A stretch of DNA of 64,000 nt from Strongylocentrotus purpuratus. Its lineage: Eukaryota; Echinodermata; Echinoidea; Camarodonta; Strongylocentrotidae. The notes beneath the pieces are model-generated. The model worked only from the letters and a program-made list of their open reading frames with translations. It was not told the DNA's origin and made no database searches. Made by a program: the position numbers and the translations under genes. Of this stretch, positions 1 to 12,299 are shown piece after piece. The stretch covers positions 22,900,879 through 22,964,878 of the forward strand of contig NW_022145599.1 of assembly GCF_000002235.5 (NCBI RefSeq). The letters are read 5' to 3'. Each line of letters begins with the position of its first letter. Position 1 is the stretch's first letter.

Positions 1-268
1 CCCCCCCCCCCCCACTCTTTCATGTTTCATTAAATTATTAGAGAGAAAGAAGAAGATTCGTTGTACTGCTTTCGACTCTTAATCCTTGTCTTAATTATTA
101 GTGAATCATGACTGTACGCAGCGGGGGCTAGGGTTTTTTGAGGAAATTTTTTGCAACGACTCAGCCAGCCGGTGAATAAGTGAATACAAATTTGACAAAG
201 ATGGTCAAAAAAAGGGAGAGGAGGAGGGGGATTTAACCCCCCCCCCCCCCACCCTGCGCACGCGCCTG
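1..268 (-). repeat. Fragment of the same hairpin tandem repeat and element end
   Basis: TTTCATTAAATTATTAGAGA and TTCGACTCTTAATCCTTGTC at 23-95 match one unit of array B. After a poly-C run, CGCGCCTG (261-268) looks like a decayed element end. Confidence 0.6.
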
Positions 269-3193
269 GTTAAAGTAATTTACTTGCAGCTTTTCAATCA
301 AGCTGTTGTATCACTTCTTTCTAAATTTTTCCTAGGCGAGTTGAGACATTTTACATTTTATATTTATATAATGCGCTATATAAAAATTGTTCCATTATCA
401 TTGCTATTGGTAGAGGAAATATAAAAAGGAAATGTCTGAATTCATAGGCGTAGCGAAGTGGGATGGGGGGGGGGCACAGAGGGCAATATGCCCCGGGTGG
501 CATTGAACAGAGTGTAAAAACGCAATAAATAGAGTATTTATAGTCCTTAATGATGATATGCATCCCTAATCCAGGGTGAAGTGTATAAGATTATCTGTTG
601 CTATTTGATTTCATTCTCTTTTTAATAAGAGAAAGAGCATAACAAAACATTTTCAAAGGTTCCAAACAGCAGTCTTTGGTCGGCTAGATCAGCGTTTTTC
701 ACAAAGTTTCGCGCCACCCCGATCCAGAATTCATCAAAAAGAATTGTTTTCTATTCCATGTATACATACGAACGGGTAAATTTTGCCCGAAAATGTATGA
801 TCCGGATCTAAAATATTGCAGCATGCAAAAAAAAAGTTATTTAGTCATGTAAGGTTATATATTCGGTCATATCGTTGCCAGGAATCATGATCCTGAGTTA
901 TCCATTTTGGGATAAGTGAAGCCAACGAGGGCAAAGTTGTCTTGGTTGTGGTATAAATTTAATTTCGAAATAAAAATACAATAAGTAAGGTTATATTCGG
1001 GCGCCATGCTGCCCACATAATGACCGAGCGTAGACTATTTGTCATTGCTCTGCAGATTCTTTTACAATAATAATAGATATAATAGATACATAAATTAATA
1101 GTGATAATAGTTTTAAAAAAACCTTTAAAATAAAATTATTATCTTTTACAAAATGTCATAATCCAAACTAATATGCATTCTGATGATTACTTGATGACTT
1201 GAATTCATACCCGGCTACCCGCTACCCTGACCCGGCTACCCGCTTCACTGAGCAATATTGTTTTACAAATGGCATGTCCAAATCCTTTTGGGCCAGATTT
1301 GAGCTTAACAGTTCAAATATGATTAAAACGTGAGTATCACAGGCGATCATGACCTGAAGAAATCATAAACTTAAGCAAGATTATTGCCATCATTAGGCCT
1401 AAAAAAAAAGATGGTGTATGGCCTTTGCGACCGACCTAAACATTTTGAAATCTACGGTCAGCTTTGGAAAAAAGTTTTTACCGTTTTTGAGAGAAAACAA
1501 ATATTAAAGCATTTAAAACTTAAAATATTAGCCCAAAGAGGGAGAAAAAAAAGAAGAAACAAGTTTTAAAAAAGAAAAAGATTTCCGACCGACCGATCGA
1601 CCCATGTTTTGGCACCTAAAAGACAATACAACATCTTTTTGTTAGGCCTTATGATTAAATCAAGAACGGTCATAACAGTGGAGATATAGTGAGGGGAAAG
1701 GGAACATACTCTATAGTTATAAGGGTCTGCTATTGTTACGAATAGTGAATTTAGCTTTTTTCAGAACTGCAACTTTTTAAAGAGAACGAACCAAACAGTC
1801 CGGTGATATTTCCACGATAATCAAAATAAGGAGCACCTTACAATTTGATAATGGGGAAATGTATGGTACAATCCTTGAAAACATATTACTTCTACTTTAT
1901 GAAAAAACAAGAAACTTTTGTTTTTATACATCTCCCTAATTTCTCACAACTACCGATTTTTGTTGACGCTCTGTACATATCGGACTATTGTTAATTGTCT
2001 ACAATCAATAATTGCGTTATAGCTGAAGTATATTATTTTGAAATAGAAATTGCCTTTAAGTTATATGTACGGTGCCATGTCAAAAGAAAATAAATATCCG
2101 CTCTCTGGTAATTCATCTCATTTGATTTTGTAACTCCAGCACAGCGTTTTCAACCGGGGTGCTGCAAGAGAATGATTTGGAAAACGTTGATTTTGTAAAA
2201 AAAAAATCAAATACCAGAAACGGTTAAAATATGTCATTACAAGAGAAAATACAATTTTGAAGATACTAAAGTGTCTTCCTTCCTCGCTCGCTGACAATAT
2301 TTTGACAGGAAGGCAAATAAGGGCAACGAGAGGCCCGAATATCGTCATATTCGTGTATCAAGGTCATGACCGAATATATCACTATTTATTTATGTACATT
2401 CGGTGGCAAGGTGCCCGCATACAGTACTTTAAATAGTTTCTAGGTGTGGATTACAAACTAATTTTTACCAGTTTGAAAATGTCTTTTTATTCTTAAATGT
2501 GCCCATACGTGTGTGATTAGCACTTGACGAGAGCCAGAGTGATGCAACAAAATAGTCTGTAAAGACTTTGGGATTTGGGAGAAACTTTTCATTTCTTCAG
2601 AGGGTACCGTGACTAACAAAAAGCTAAAATAACGCTGCTCCAGAGAAATGTATTTCTATGCATTTTGAAAAGCGCTGGACAATGAGCCAGTTCACGGTTG
2701 CAGTCTGAGCATGAGCAGATAAAGGTCATTGCAGAACAAATTGTGAAATACACGGAGACGAAATACTGGATACGTGCTCATGAAAGTTATGTAATCATTA
2801 TTCATTTATGCACTCCATGATACACAGGTGGAAGTATTCTTTGAAAAGGGGAAACAAAGGCTATTTATGTAGCATCTCCATCGCTGTAAGAGTGATTATT
2901 TCAAAGTGTACAAAGTGGGACCTCTTCATGTTTGAAGATCTGTGGATATTCGGGGTCATTGCAGAAATGTGCTAACCGTGAACTGGTCTATTACCTAAAC
3001 CTTACATCCTTCGTGGAAATTAGCAACCGCGCTGGCGTTGCATAAATTATAATAATAGGGAAATGTGTAATGAGGAAGACAACGTGCTATAGTATTTGAA
3101 AGAATATGGGTTCATGCAGGGGATCTTATGGGCTCGTAGCCATCTCTCAATGTGTCAGATCGTCTTTTGCTATTGAATCGTGATTGTCCACGA
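269..3193. other. AT-rich non-coding DNA
   Basis: No gene recognised. GGCGTAGCGAAGTGGG plus a G run at 447-475 hints at an eroded TIR element end. ACCCGGCTACCCGCT is repeated at 1209-1245. Confidence 0.5.
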
Positions 3194-3480
3194 GTGTAGT
3201 TGTCCTCGGAGGCTTATTGGGGGTAATTATCATCGGGGGTAGTTGTCCTCGGGGGGGGGGGGGTAATTGTCCTAGGGGGTAATTGTCCTCGAGGGGTAAT
3301 TCTCCGGGGGGTTATTGTCATTGGGGTATATGTCCTCGGGGGGTAATTCTCCGGGGGGTAATTGTCCTTGGGGGTAGTTGTCCTCGGGGGTGATTCTCCG
3401 GGGGGTAATATTTCAGGGGGTAATTGTCCTTTGGGGGTAGTTTTCTGGGGGGGGGGGTAATTTTCCGGGGGTGATTGCCA
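3194..3480 (+). repeat. G-rich degenerate minisatellite
   Basis: About 15 imperfect units of GGGGGTAATTGTCCTC and variants (GTAGTTGTCC, GTAATTCTCC) of 15-22 bp. Runs of four or more G recur at short spacing, so plus-strand G-quadruplexes are possible. Confidence 0.85.
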
Positions 3481-5584
3481 ATTTAACTCTCATGATTTAT
3501 TTAAAAAAATACCCCCTCGTTGCACATCACTCTGTTTATTCCACTTTGTTTAAATTGTTTAATATCAGTGGGTAGTCACCGCTATAGTCGTTGAAGCTGT
3601 TGGTGTCAAGGTTGCCATTTGGTTATGTTGCAGGTATGGAACTAGAGACCCTCGAAGGTAAGGAACCCTTTGTGTTAACCAGAGAAATCATCTCCAAAGA
3701 GATATTGTCCTTTTTTTTATACCCCAAAACACGTTTGTTCATGTATCTTTTGGGCTTTATTATATATGACAAGGATACATTACCCCCGGGGGGGGGGGTA
3801 GGTACTCACATATTGAGGCATGCAGGGTATTACTCTAATGGGTCACTCTTTCACAAAAAATACTAAACATGGGTCCTTTTTTAAACAGAAATATCCCTAA
3901 CATTGTGGAAAATGGGCTTTACTTCGAGAATAACATATGAATTACAAGCTACAAAGTTGAGTAAACTTTTTTGATAAGCACTGTACATAATAGAAGAGTA
4001 ATTTTGATTGAACAGTAATGGGTTTAAAACAATATTTATTCATAGATCTGCATACTATTTGATGTACAAGCTATACACATACATTATGTGTATTAGGTGA
4101 AGTTGTTAAAGAGAACTAGAAGTTAGCACAAATGCTAGTCCAGCCTTGTTCCAACGAATTAACTAAAATACCCTCGAGAACGAAAGGAGGGGAGGAGGAA
4201 GAGAGTGAGGAAAAGAAATTGCAAATTGCAACAAAACCATTAATTGAATGGAAACACGAGATGGCGCTGGAACAAATTAAAGCAGAAACATCATGGAGTG
4301 AAGGTTGGATATACATGGGAGGGGATGAGAAACAGAAAGGGACCGCTCATAGGTAGGTGGCTTTTTTTCATAGGTTTTTATTCATTTCTCTCATAAAGAA
4401 AATTGTACATAATTTAAAACATTGTATACAAAATAATCTTCACATAGGTCTTAATAAATTTACAAGTGAACTTTTACATTTTAATACAAGGTTACAAATA
4501 AAGTTACACATTTACAGATGAAAAATATTCACATAAACGAAATTATGTTTTCACATTTTAAACAAATCGCCAATAAAATTTGTACTCTTTTCTCAACCAG
4601 TTTGCGTATAAATTTCAAATTATTTATTTTGTTTTCCACAATATTTTGCTTTCCTCTTAAATTTCCTTCAGAGAGAGAAAAAAAGAAGGGTTATGATAAA
4701 ACCAAAACAAAGATAAAGGATAAAAAATAAAAAGAGAAAGAGCTAGAGAACACCTACTAACCCCCACCCCCGCCCCACACAACATTTAAAAAAAATGTGC
4801 CATATAAAAGTAAATCTCCAATTATATTTAAAAAGGTTTCTGCCTATTCAAATATTTGTTTTCTTCACCATACACAATTAATAATGGTCGCTAATTATGT
4901 GCATATAACTCTTGATATTATCAAATTATTTCAGTAAAATGCAAATGGCAGAGTGAACCAGACTATTTTTTTAATAAAATGTATGCACTGCTACAATCAC
5001 ATCACTGAGTTTTTATTTTCAAAGTGGAAAACTCGCATACCAGTAGTTTATTTTCCCCTCATTCATAGTCCCGTATTTCTACGACATCAGTTTCAAGATA
5101 AAAAACAACTGTTTACCTACATTATTTGTTCAAACGGTTACAAAAATTGTTCTTCCAACAAAGATATTTAACCTTTAAAAAAAGGAGATCACAAAAAAAA
5201 ATTGTGTGAGTCTATACAATAGAACTTTCGTTCCATGACCTTAGAGATAACGTGCACAGCGAATGGGTTTCATTTATTCTTCTCCTTTTTATGTGTATCC
5301 GTCTATTTTCTTTCATTCTGCATCATTTTTTTTTTGTCGGAGCTGAATAGCTCTGCAAACATTGACAGTTTTCTAATGCTAATTGTTCGGCTATTGAATA
5401 GCTTGCACGCGATGCTTTGACCCTCATACAACAGTCACATCGATGAGACCGATAACAGATCGCTCAGAGACCGATGTATCACATAGCCAAGAATCAGTGT
5501 GGTTGGAGTCTATTTGGTCAGATCATGTTATTAGTGTGACTGAGGTATTATAGTTCTGATGTCTGCCAACCGAACAATATAAGA
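3481..5584. other. Non-coding DNA, nothing recognised
   Basis: Frames at 3591-3866 and 4132-4356 have no family resemblance and no codon-level support. A G run is at 3787-3799. Confidence 0.45.
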
Positions 5585-5829
5585 GAGATAGTGTTAACAA
5601 GCAGCCTTCTCACGCAATGGCGGCCCGGCCCCCCTAGCCCCCAAACCGGTAAAAAAATGGGATAGTAACGTAGATTTTTACCTTTTTTAAAACAAAAAAA
5701 CAAAAGCGGCCCCTGACCCCCTGACCCCCCTGACCCCCCTAAAATAAAAAAATCCCCCGCTCATTCGCCGTTCGCCACTAAATATCCCCCCCCCCCCCCT
5801 CTTGCCGCCGGCTGGATCCGCCCCTGGTC
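5585..5829. mobile_element. Fragment of a TIR element (GGATCC type)
   Basis: GGCTGGATCCGCCCCTGG (5811-5828) is the right end; the left side begins CAATGGCGGCCCGG. The interior is C-rich with repeated CCCCTGA. The sequence just outside the left side, TTCTCACGCAA (5607-5617), reads TTGCGTGAGAA on the minus strand, a full XRE match. Confidence 0.5.
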
Positions 5830-6229
5830 ACAGATGGGTCGTTACTGTTACACTATATGGTAGATTGGGAAAATGTGTAAATCATTGAAATTATAACCAG
5901 TATACGATGCGAAAATGATTCTTCTCCAACTTCCGGATACCAACCTGGGAACTTAGGACGCAATTGCTCACTGCTTTTGTGAGATTTGGTTATTTGGTGA
6001 GTCCAGGACGCAATAACGCAAGTTTCAGCGACACTTGCTTATACATGTATATTGCTCTAAAAACATATCTGCCACGAACTTAAGAAATATGTGAGAGGAA
6101 GAGATGATACGGTACTCGCTTGTATTATATTTTAAACAGAAATTTTATTTTCATCTATAAAATGTACTTATGAAAATAAATGGTCAACATTAAATTTTCT
6201 AGTCTTTAGCATGCGTCTCATTTGAATTA

Positions 6230-6470
6230 AATATTGCTTCGGACCATGATTTACGTCATTCAACAAAAATATTGTGACCTGTCAGTGACTCAAATGCGGC
6301 ATCAAAATATTTGTGCTTCTCTGACCGTAATTAAATGCCTAAAACTCCTGAGCTTCTGGGGGGCTCCGCCCCGTGAACCCCCACACCAATTTACGCTCCG
6401 CTCGCTACCCACTACCTGATCGTAAATACTTTACCCCCCCCCCCCCCACTTTAATAAACGTTCCGCGAGT
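6230..6470. repeat. Dispersed GGGGCTCCGCCCC-type repeat
   Basis: Contains TGACCGTAATTAAATGCC, AAAACTCCTGAGCTTC and GGGGGGCTCCGCCCC, which recur several times at 20.2-20.6 kb. Confidence 0.6.
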
Positions 6471-7011
6471 CCTGTGTATACGCATAAAACATGATTATTT
6501 GTCGCAAGATTCTTTTATTAAATAACCTTGTTTTCTTTTTCGTTTGCAGGGGGAGAAGAAATCTTAAAAATCAGTTGTATTATGCGTATATCAGAATGTC
6601 ATTCTGGAATACCTCTATACAAATACCCGATCTTACTGTGCCGATACCACATTGTCTTTAGTTCGTACCAATATAAAGCTGTTATTCTTTATTCAGTTTA
6701 GTATAATGCTTTTCCTCAAAAATAGTTTCGCTATTTTTTCAGGGTTGAGACGCTAAGAAATGGTTTGAAATGTACATTACACAAACCCTGAACCATTGCA
6801 TAATGATGATGGTTCTCTCTCTCTCTCTCTATCTCTATTTATTTTAATCATGCATTATCAACTACATAGAAAGCAGCAAGAAAAAACTTAGGGTTATCTG
6901 GGATAGGTGAAAGTAAGAGTTAAAAAGAAAGTCATGTAAAATGGCTCTTCACCTGCGGGTAGGGGCCCGTGCCACCCCTCCAAAAAATGAAAAGAGAGGA
7001 ATTATAGAAAG

Positions 7012-7455
7012 AACAGTTCAGTTCAGTTCAGTTTATTTTATTTTTGCACGGCACCAGCACCAGCAAAAGGCTGTTCTTCTGTAGGTCCGTGCGCAATATA
7101 AAAATTGCATGTACAATTATAAGATAACACATATCATAACATACAAATATTTAAAAAAATAAAATAAAAAAAACAAGAACATAAGTATACAAAGAAAAAT
7201 TGAAACGTACAAACCAATATACTACTACCCACCCACCCCCCTCCCCCTTCCCGTCATCAATTGTTTTTTTTTTCAAACAGCGTTAAATTTATATTTTAAA
7301 GTTATATGCAAAGATATTTAAGCAAATATTTATATTACCCTTGATTTAAATACAGAGAAAGACATATATTTTTACCTCCATAGGTAGTTGATTCCAAGAT
7401 TTAATGCCTCTATAACGTTACGGGACCAGAGAAGAAGGTGTTACGGCCCCTCCCC
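7012..7455 (-). mobile_element. LINE 3' end, CR1/L2-like, truncated
   Basis: On the minus strand the frame YRGIKSWNQLPMEVK is the classic C-terminal motif (G..WN.LP..V) of CR1/L2-type ORF2 proteins; a frame slip follows. The 3' end is AATAAACTGAACTGAACTGA, a short-unit tail typical of these LINEs. The rest of the element is missing. Confidence 0.65.
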
Positions 7456-7519
7456 CGATCGATCGCCTTGCTCCCTTAGCGTTTATCTTCATAATGAAAT
7501 CCATCTTAAAGATCCATCT

Positions 7520-7597
7520 GAGTTTATAGAGGGCGCAACCGAACTGAGTATGTAGAGGGCACAACCGAACAGAGTACATAGAGAGCACAACAGAACT
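7520..7597 (+). repeat. Three tandem 26-bp units
   Basis: GAGTTTATAGAGGGCGCAAC and the related units GAGTATGTAGAGGGCACAAC and GAGTACATAGAGAGCACAAC, each followed by CGAACT or a near variant. They sit between two LINE fragments. Confidence 0.75.
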
Positions 7598-7599
7598 GA

Positions 7600-8997
7600 G
7601 TAAGATAAGTTAAGATAAGATTTTATTGACTCTATCGACCCACTTCCGGGGTATGAGAGCACAACATATTTACAACACAATACAGAAAGATATATAAAAA
7701 CAAAGTAAAACATGATAATAAAATACATAGAGATGATACATACATTTTTATATTTCTAAAACACAATAAACATGAGCTAAAGACTAAGTATACACTATAC
7801 AGTTTAAAGTTATAAATCTAAAATATCACGTGGTTTGGTTTGTCTACCACAACGAGTTACTACACTTTTATTAACAAAAATAGGATCATGCCTTTCAGCC
7901 TTAGGAACCAACGAAAAGAATTGTATTATTACTCTTATGAATTTTATGAGTTTTCTTAATTATTTAACGCTAGATCTATTAAATAATTTGTCCATGTGAA
8001 ATGTGCTAGGGTTACTCACAACAAACTGTCTATCTAGGTATAACTGCCTTTCTTTCTTGAAAAAAGGGCAGACAAAAATATAGTGAAATTCATCTCCAAA
8101 AACCTTAAAATTACAACAAGGACATGCAATTTTACTTTCTTCAGGATTATTTTCAAACCTTCCATTATTAATTGGTAAGCGGTGTGACCTGCATCGGAAT
8201 CGACAAAAAGTGATTGCACCTCTTCTAATTCAACTTTACCAGATTCTTTTCAAATAAAATTTCGTTCTTAATAATTCGGTAGTTAACACAAATGCGATTT
8301 GACCAAACATTTGACATAATTTCTTGCTTTGACATGTCAGTCAACCTGAGCTTAAGAGCATGAAGAATCCATGTATTACTGAATCCATCTCCTTGCATTT
8401 GCCACACATTTCCTAGCCCAGCATTATTTAATGTATTCCCTACACATGACAACCATTTAGATAATTGAGACTGGGAACCTCTTTCCATAAGTTATTTAAA
8501 AAAATTATAGAATCTAAATGTATATTTACAATGACTTCCTTTGACTACTTTTAGCCAAAAACCTACCGTTCTACATTTAACCTCAACATCAATTTTACTA
8601 CGGCCTGTCTCACCATAAATCATACAGTCAGGTGTATATTTATTGACATTCAGTATGGCCCTTAAGAATTTGCGATGAAAAATTTCAATCTGGCTTAAAT
8701 CCTCAAAACCCCACACCTCACAGCCATATAACAGTATTGACAGGATTAACTGATCAAATAACTCACACTGTATATCCAATGATAATCTTAAGCTTTGCAC
8801 CTTTGAGGTCATTGCAAATGAGGCTTTTCTTGCCTGAATCACCTGTTTAGATATACCCTTTTTAAAATGACCATTGTAATTAAATTTAACCCCAAGATAC
8901 ACAAAATCATGTACCACATTGATAATACCGTTCCCATACTTATAAACTGGGTACTTGTGTACATTTCCTCTAGAGAATATCATTATCTTTGTTTTTT
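7600..8997 (-). mobile_element. 5'-truncated LINE: C-terminal part of a reverse transcriptase ORF and 3' UTR
   Basis: The frame ending at 8492 begins KKTKIMIFSRG and continues YLGVKFNYNG, LLYGCEVWGF and YGETGR, which are thumb and C-terminal hallmarks of non-LTR reverse transcriptases. The family C-terminus carries on in other frames at 8225-8488 and about 7960-8219, ending with a zinc-knuckle-like CPCC...GDEFHYIFVC. At least two frame breaks make it non-functional. The 3' end shows AATAAAATCTTATCTTAAC with a short repeated tail. The 5' truncation abuts an AAT microsatellite at about 9000. Clade not firmly assignable. Confidence 0.8.
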
Positions 8998-9002
8998 TTC
9001 TT

Positions 9003-9014
9003 ATTTATAATAAT

Positions 9015-9049
<35 letters not shown>

Positions 9050-9095
9050 TGATAATAATAATATTACTACTTCTACTAATACTACTAATATTACT
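9003..9095 (+). repeat. AAT microsatellite
   Basis: ATA/AAT trinucleotides grading into ACTACT units, at the truncation point of the LINE at 7.6-9.0 kb. Confidence 0.9.
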
Positions 9096-9404
9096 ACTTT
9101 CAAAACAAATAAGTTGACCGATAATTAATTAATTAATTGATAATAACAATACACGGGCCGGCTGGTTGTGCGTATTATAACCAACACGAAAAAGCCAACA
9201 AAAACATAAAACGTATAAGGCGCTATTTCGTTTTTCAACGGCTGGTTCAAGATTACCGAATATTTGTGGGTCACCACAAATATTAGATATGGTTATATTT
9301 ATTGATATTTCAGCCGTCTCTGAACCGATTTCGATCAAACAAAATTATTTTGTCATCCGCAACAAAACTCAACTATCAAAGTGTCATATTATCATTATCC
9401 GGTT

Positions 9405-9606
9405 TCAGCTGCGTCGCCTTGATAAGACGCTGAAGAATTCACAGCCCGGAATTTCTTCAAAATAGGTACCCATTTACTACACCTGTGTGGAGAGCGGCAT
9501 GCGTAGATTAATGTCTTTCCACATGACGTTAGTGCCGCAGCGGAACTCGAACCAAGAACTGTGTGATCCACAGTCCGGTGGCGTATCCACGAGACCACGA
9601 CAACAC
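9405..9606 (-). mobile_element. tRNA-derived SINE
   Basis: Minus strand: a degenerate tRNA head with B box GGTTCGAGTTCC (plus 9542-9553), an A-box-like segment near 9582-9598, and a body containing GGCACTAACGTCATG and AAATGGGTACC. Body and head match the copy at 12.2 kb. It resembles sea urchin tRNA-type SINEs (SURF1-like); the family name is tentative. Confidence 0.7.
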
Positions 9607-9659
9607 TTAAGGGACCATTCCACAGACTCATGAAACAGAGAGAGAGAGAGAGAGAGCAA

Positions 9660-10584
9660 GATTAGATCCCAATGGAATGCATTATTTGTCGCACAAGAAA
9701 CCTAATAACGGGATTTGCCTTGTGTAAAGTTCTTGATAATTTGGGCCTCATTCTTATAAAAACACATGCAATTGATTAAAATAGATCGCAACTTGAAAAC
9801 AATGGAAACTGTGTAATAAAGAGATAGGAGTTTGCGAGTTTGCGATCGATTGGAGGATTTGCGATGAATCGCAACTTTTATTAAGTCAGGCCTGCTCCCT
9901 TGTCTGCACTGCACCCATTGTAAGAAGAAGAAGAGAGAAAAAAACACCCCTTAACATTTGATTAAGGTGAAATAAAGATATGGGCTACTCGAAGGGTGCT
10001 AATTGAATGGTGCAAACAAACAACCAAACAAAACACAATTTTTTTTCTCGTGAATTTTCATTTTCACATATCAACACCTAATATAATGGAGAAAAACAGT
10101 GTCGCGGCCACCTTGCGCTTCACATTTTCGCATTATTAACATGCGCCATCTAGAGGTCAAGGTAGTATTGTTTTCAGACAAATTGGTAGATCGAGATCAA
10201 TTGACGAATGAGTAGGCAGGCAGGGAACCGAACGGTCCGAACAGTAGCAAGATATTTCAAAATATCAGGCAATAATGCCCACGTATCTAAAAATAAAAAA
10301 TACTGGTATCAGAACTTTTATTATTGTTAGTGAAAATAAGTTCTAACTGGTAGAGGTCAATACAAGTTTAACGGTCCACTGTGACAGTCTTCAAAGATAA
10401 GAACTTTACCAGGATTATATCCGTCCGGGCGAGTATAGCTCCTGATAACTGATCGAAAATTTGTTTATACGCCATAGATGCAGTCAAGTTTACAGGAGCT
10501 TTTTTGTTTTGGTCTGAACCCCCCCCCCTTTTTTTTACACTAAAACCGTTCTCATGAAGCCTAGATATTTTTTAAATATACATG

Positions 10585-10652
<68 letters not shown>

Positions 10653-11540
10653 TTTCATCTTGTGAAGGTGGAAATGGAAATAAACTGCACTAGATACATC
10701 GGGGGACTCCGAAAAAAGGGATGCAGCGCAATATCCGTCGATAAATAGAAAGTCAAAATCACAAATTTTCATTTGTGGTTTGCAATCATCATAGCTATTG
10801 ATCGGAACTTTTTGTTAATCATTTCTAGTATGAAAGTAATATTCATCTTTTAGTCAGTGCTTCAAGCTTGGGACGAAACGAGAATGGTTATTGCTATAGT
10901 CTCAGGCGCAGGTAGAAAACACGGTAATAACACACACGTCTTGCAATGGTATTGATTGATTTTCTACACTGTTGCCCATAAAGTTGGAATTAATTCTTCT
11001 AACCTTGGTGTCATGAAATGATAGTGACAATATGATTCATTTTTTATAATATAATTTATAGATCGAACCTTATGGCTCTGTAGGAATGATGAAAATGTAG
11101 CATTTGTATGCGTTTTGAAAGTGCATTGGATATTATTGTCCCCTGATTGTTGGCACTTTGCATTCCAGATTAAGTATTCTATATACAGTGTCCATGATAC
11201 ATAATGGGCGTAGGGTATTATACTGCTCTTAAAAAGTCATAAAGTTGAGAATTATTATTGCACGAATATAAAATGCATTTTTGTTGCGACACAAATAAAT
11301 GATCTATTGGCAATTTCGAAATTGCAATGTCTTTGCCAGAGATCCGGACTTTCAAATACTGATTATTTCATTTTTTGTAATGTGTAATGTTTACTTTTGA
11401 TCTAGCTTTGTTCATGGAGTGCCCAGTCAATTTAGGCATTAAAGCACGTTGTTTACTTAATGTTATCCGGTGTTTCTTTATATGGTAACTCATTAGAACA
11501 AAACAGTTTTCATTCATTAATTTGAAAAGAGTCAGTATTA
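9660..11540. other. Non-coding DNA between SINE and microsatellites
   Basis: Apart from the TA/GA tract, no exon, repeat family or RNA gene is recognisable. Confidence 0.45.
10585..10649 (+). repeat. (TA)n(GA)n microsatellite
   Basis: About 8 TA units followed by about 24 GA units. Other GA/CT tracts: 9640-9656, 42320-42340, 42489-42528, 46053-46081, 52834-52866. Confidence 0.95.
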
Positions 11541-11742
11541 AATAATAAATTGTATGATAATAATAATAACAAATAATTGTTTTAATAATATTAATGATAA
11601 TATCTATAATAAAACAAAAATATTAATATTGATAATAATAACAATAACTACAAAACAAGTAGGAGAAGAAGAAGAAGCATAATAAGGATAATATTAATAA
11701 TAAAAACAATAATAATTATAATAATAATAATAACAATAATAC

Positions 11743-11888
11743 AAGAAGAAGACGATGAAGAAGAAGAAGAAGAAGAAGAAGAAGAAGAAGAAGAAGAAGA
11801 AGAAGAAGAAGAAGAAGAAGAAGAAGAAGAAGACGAAGAAGAAGAAGAAGAAGTAGAAGAAGAAGAAGAAGAAGAAGTAGAAGAAGAA
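11743..11888 (+). repeat. Long GAA trinucleotide tract
   Basis: About 45 GAA/AAG units with a few GAC, GAT and GTA interruptions. It is preceded by AT-rich AAT/ATA repeats from 11550. Pure purine on one strand. Confidence 0.95.
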
Positions 11889-12030
11889 GGAAAGAACAAG
11901 AAGAATATTGGGTTCTTGTAAAGTGTTCATGTCTGTCAGACTTGACACTCCTTGCGCTCGACAATCATTAACCCTGCTTTTGCATACCTGCCATTACGAC
12001 GCTCTAGCATTTTCAGGAATTAAGTCTCGC

Positions 12031-12140
12031 CAGCATGGGTGTCGATCTGTAATTGATACCTATTGTTCAGGGGGATGATCTATTCATTTATCCCCCCCCC
12101 TGAACAATAGGTATTACGTAAGGATCGACACCCATGCTCG
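12031..12140. repeat. Foldback (long hairpin) sequence
   Basis: The left arm, 12031-12074, contains CAGCATGGGTGTCGATC and ATACCTATTGTTCAGGGGG; both occur inverted in the right arm, 12092-12140. The loop is 17 nt. A short unmatched stretch lies between the two paired blocks. Confidence 0.75.
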
Positions 12141-12287
12141 CCAGGTACGCATTTACCTCGCCTGGGTCGAATGCGGCAAATGTAGATTAACGTCTTACCG
12201 AAGGTCGTTAGTGCTTGAGCAGGGATTCGAACCTTGTACACTGTGGTTCACAGTCCGGAGCCAACAACTAGACCGTCACACCTCTAG
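12141..12287 (-). mobile_element. tRNA-derived SINE, second copy
   Basis: Minus strand: B box GGTTCGAATCCC (plus 12222-12233), anticodon-arm-like CTCCGGACTGTGAACC, then GCACTAACGACCTTCGG and AGACGTTAATCTAC, shared with the copy at 9.4-9.6 kb. It abuts a foldback sequence at 12031-12140. Confidence 0.7.
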
Positions 12288-12299
12288 TCTAATGGAGGA

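Noticed and set aside
9542-9606. Possible tRNA gene on the minus strand
   Set aside because: The B box is good but the cloverleaf does not close, and the same head-body structure repeats at 12.2 kb, so it is a SINE.
11648-11964. Open frames encoding poly-Ser, poly-Phe and poly-Leu
   Set aside because: They are three readings of the GAA tract on the minus strand; no unique protein sequence.
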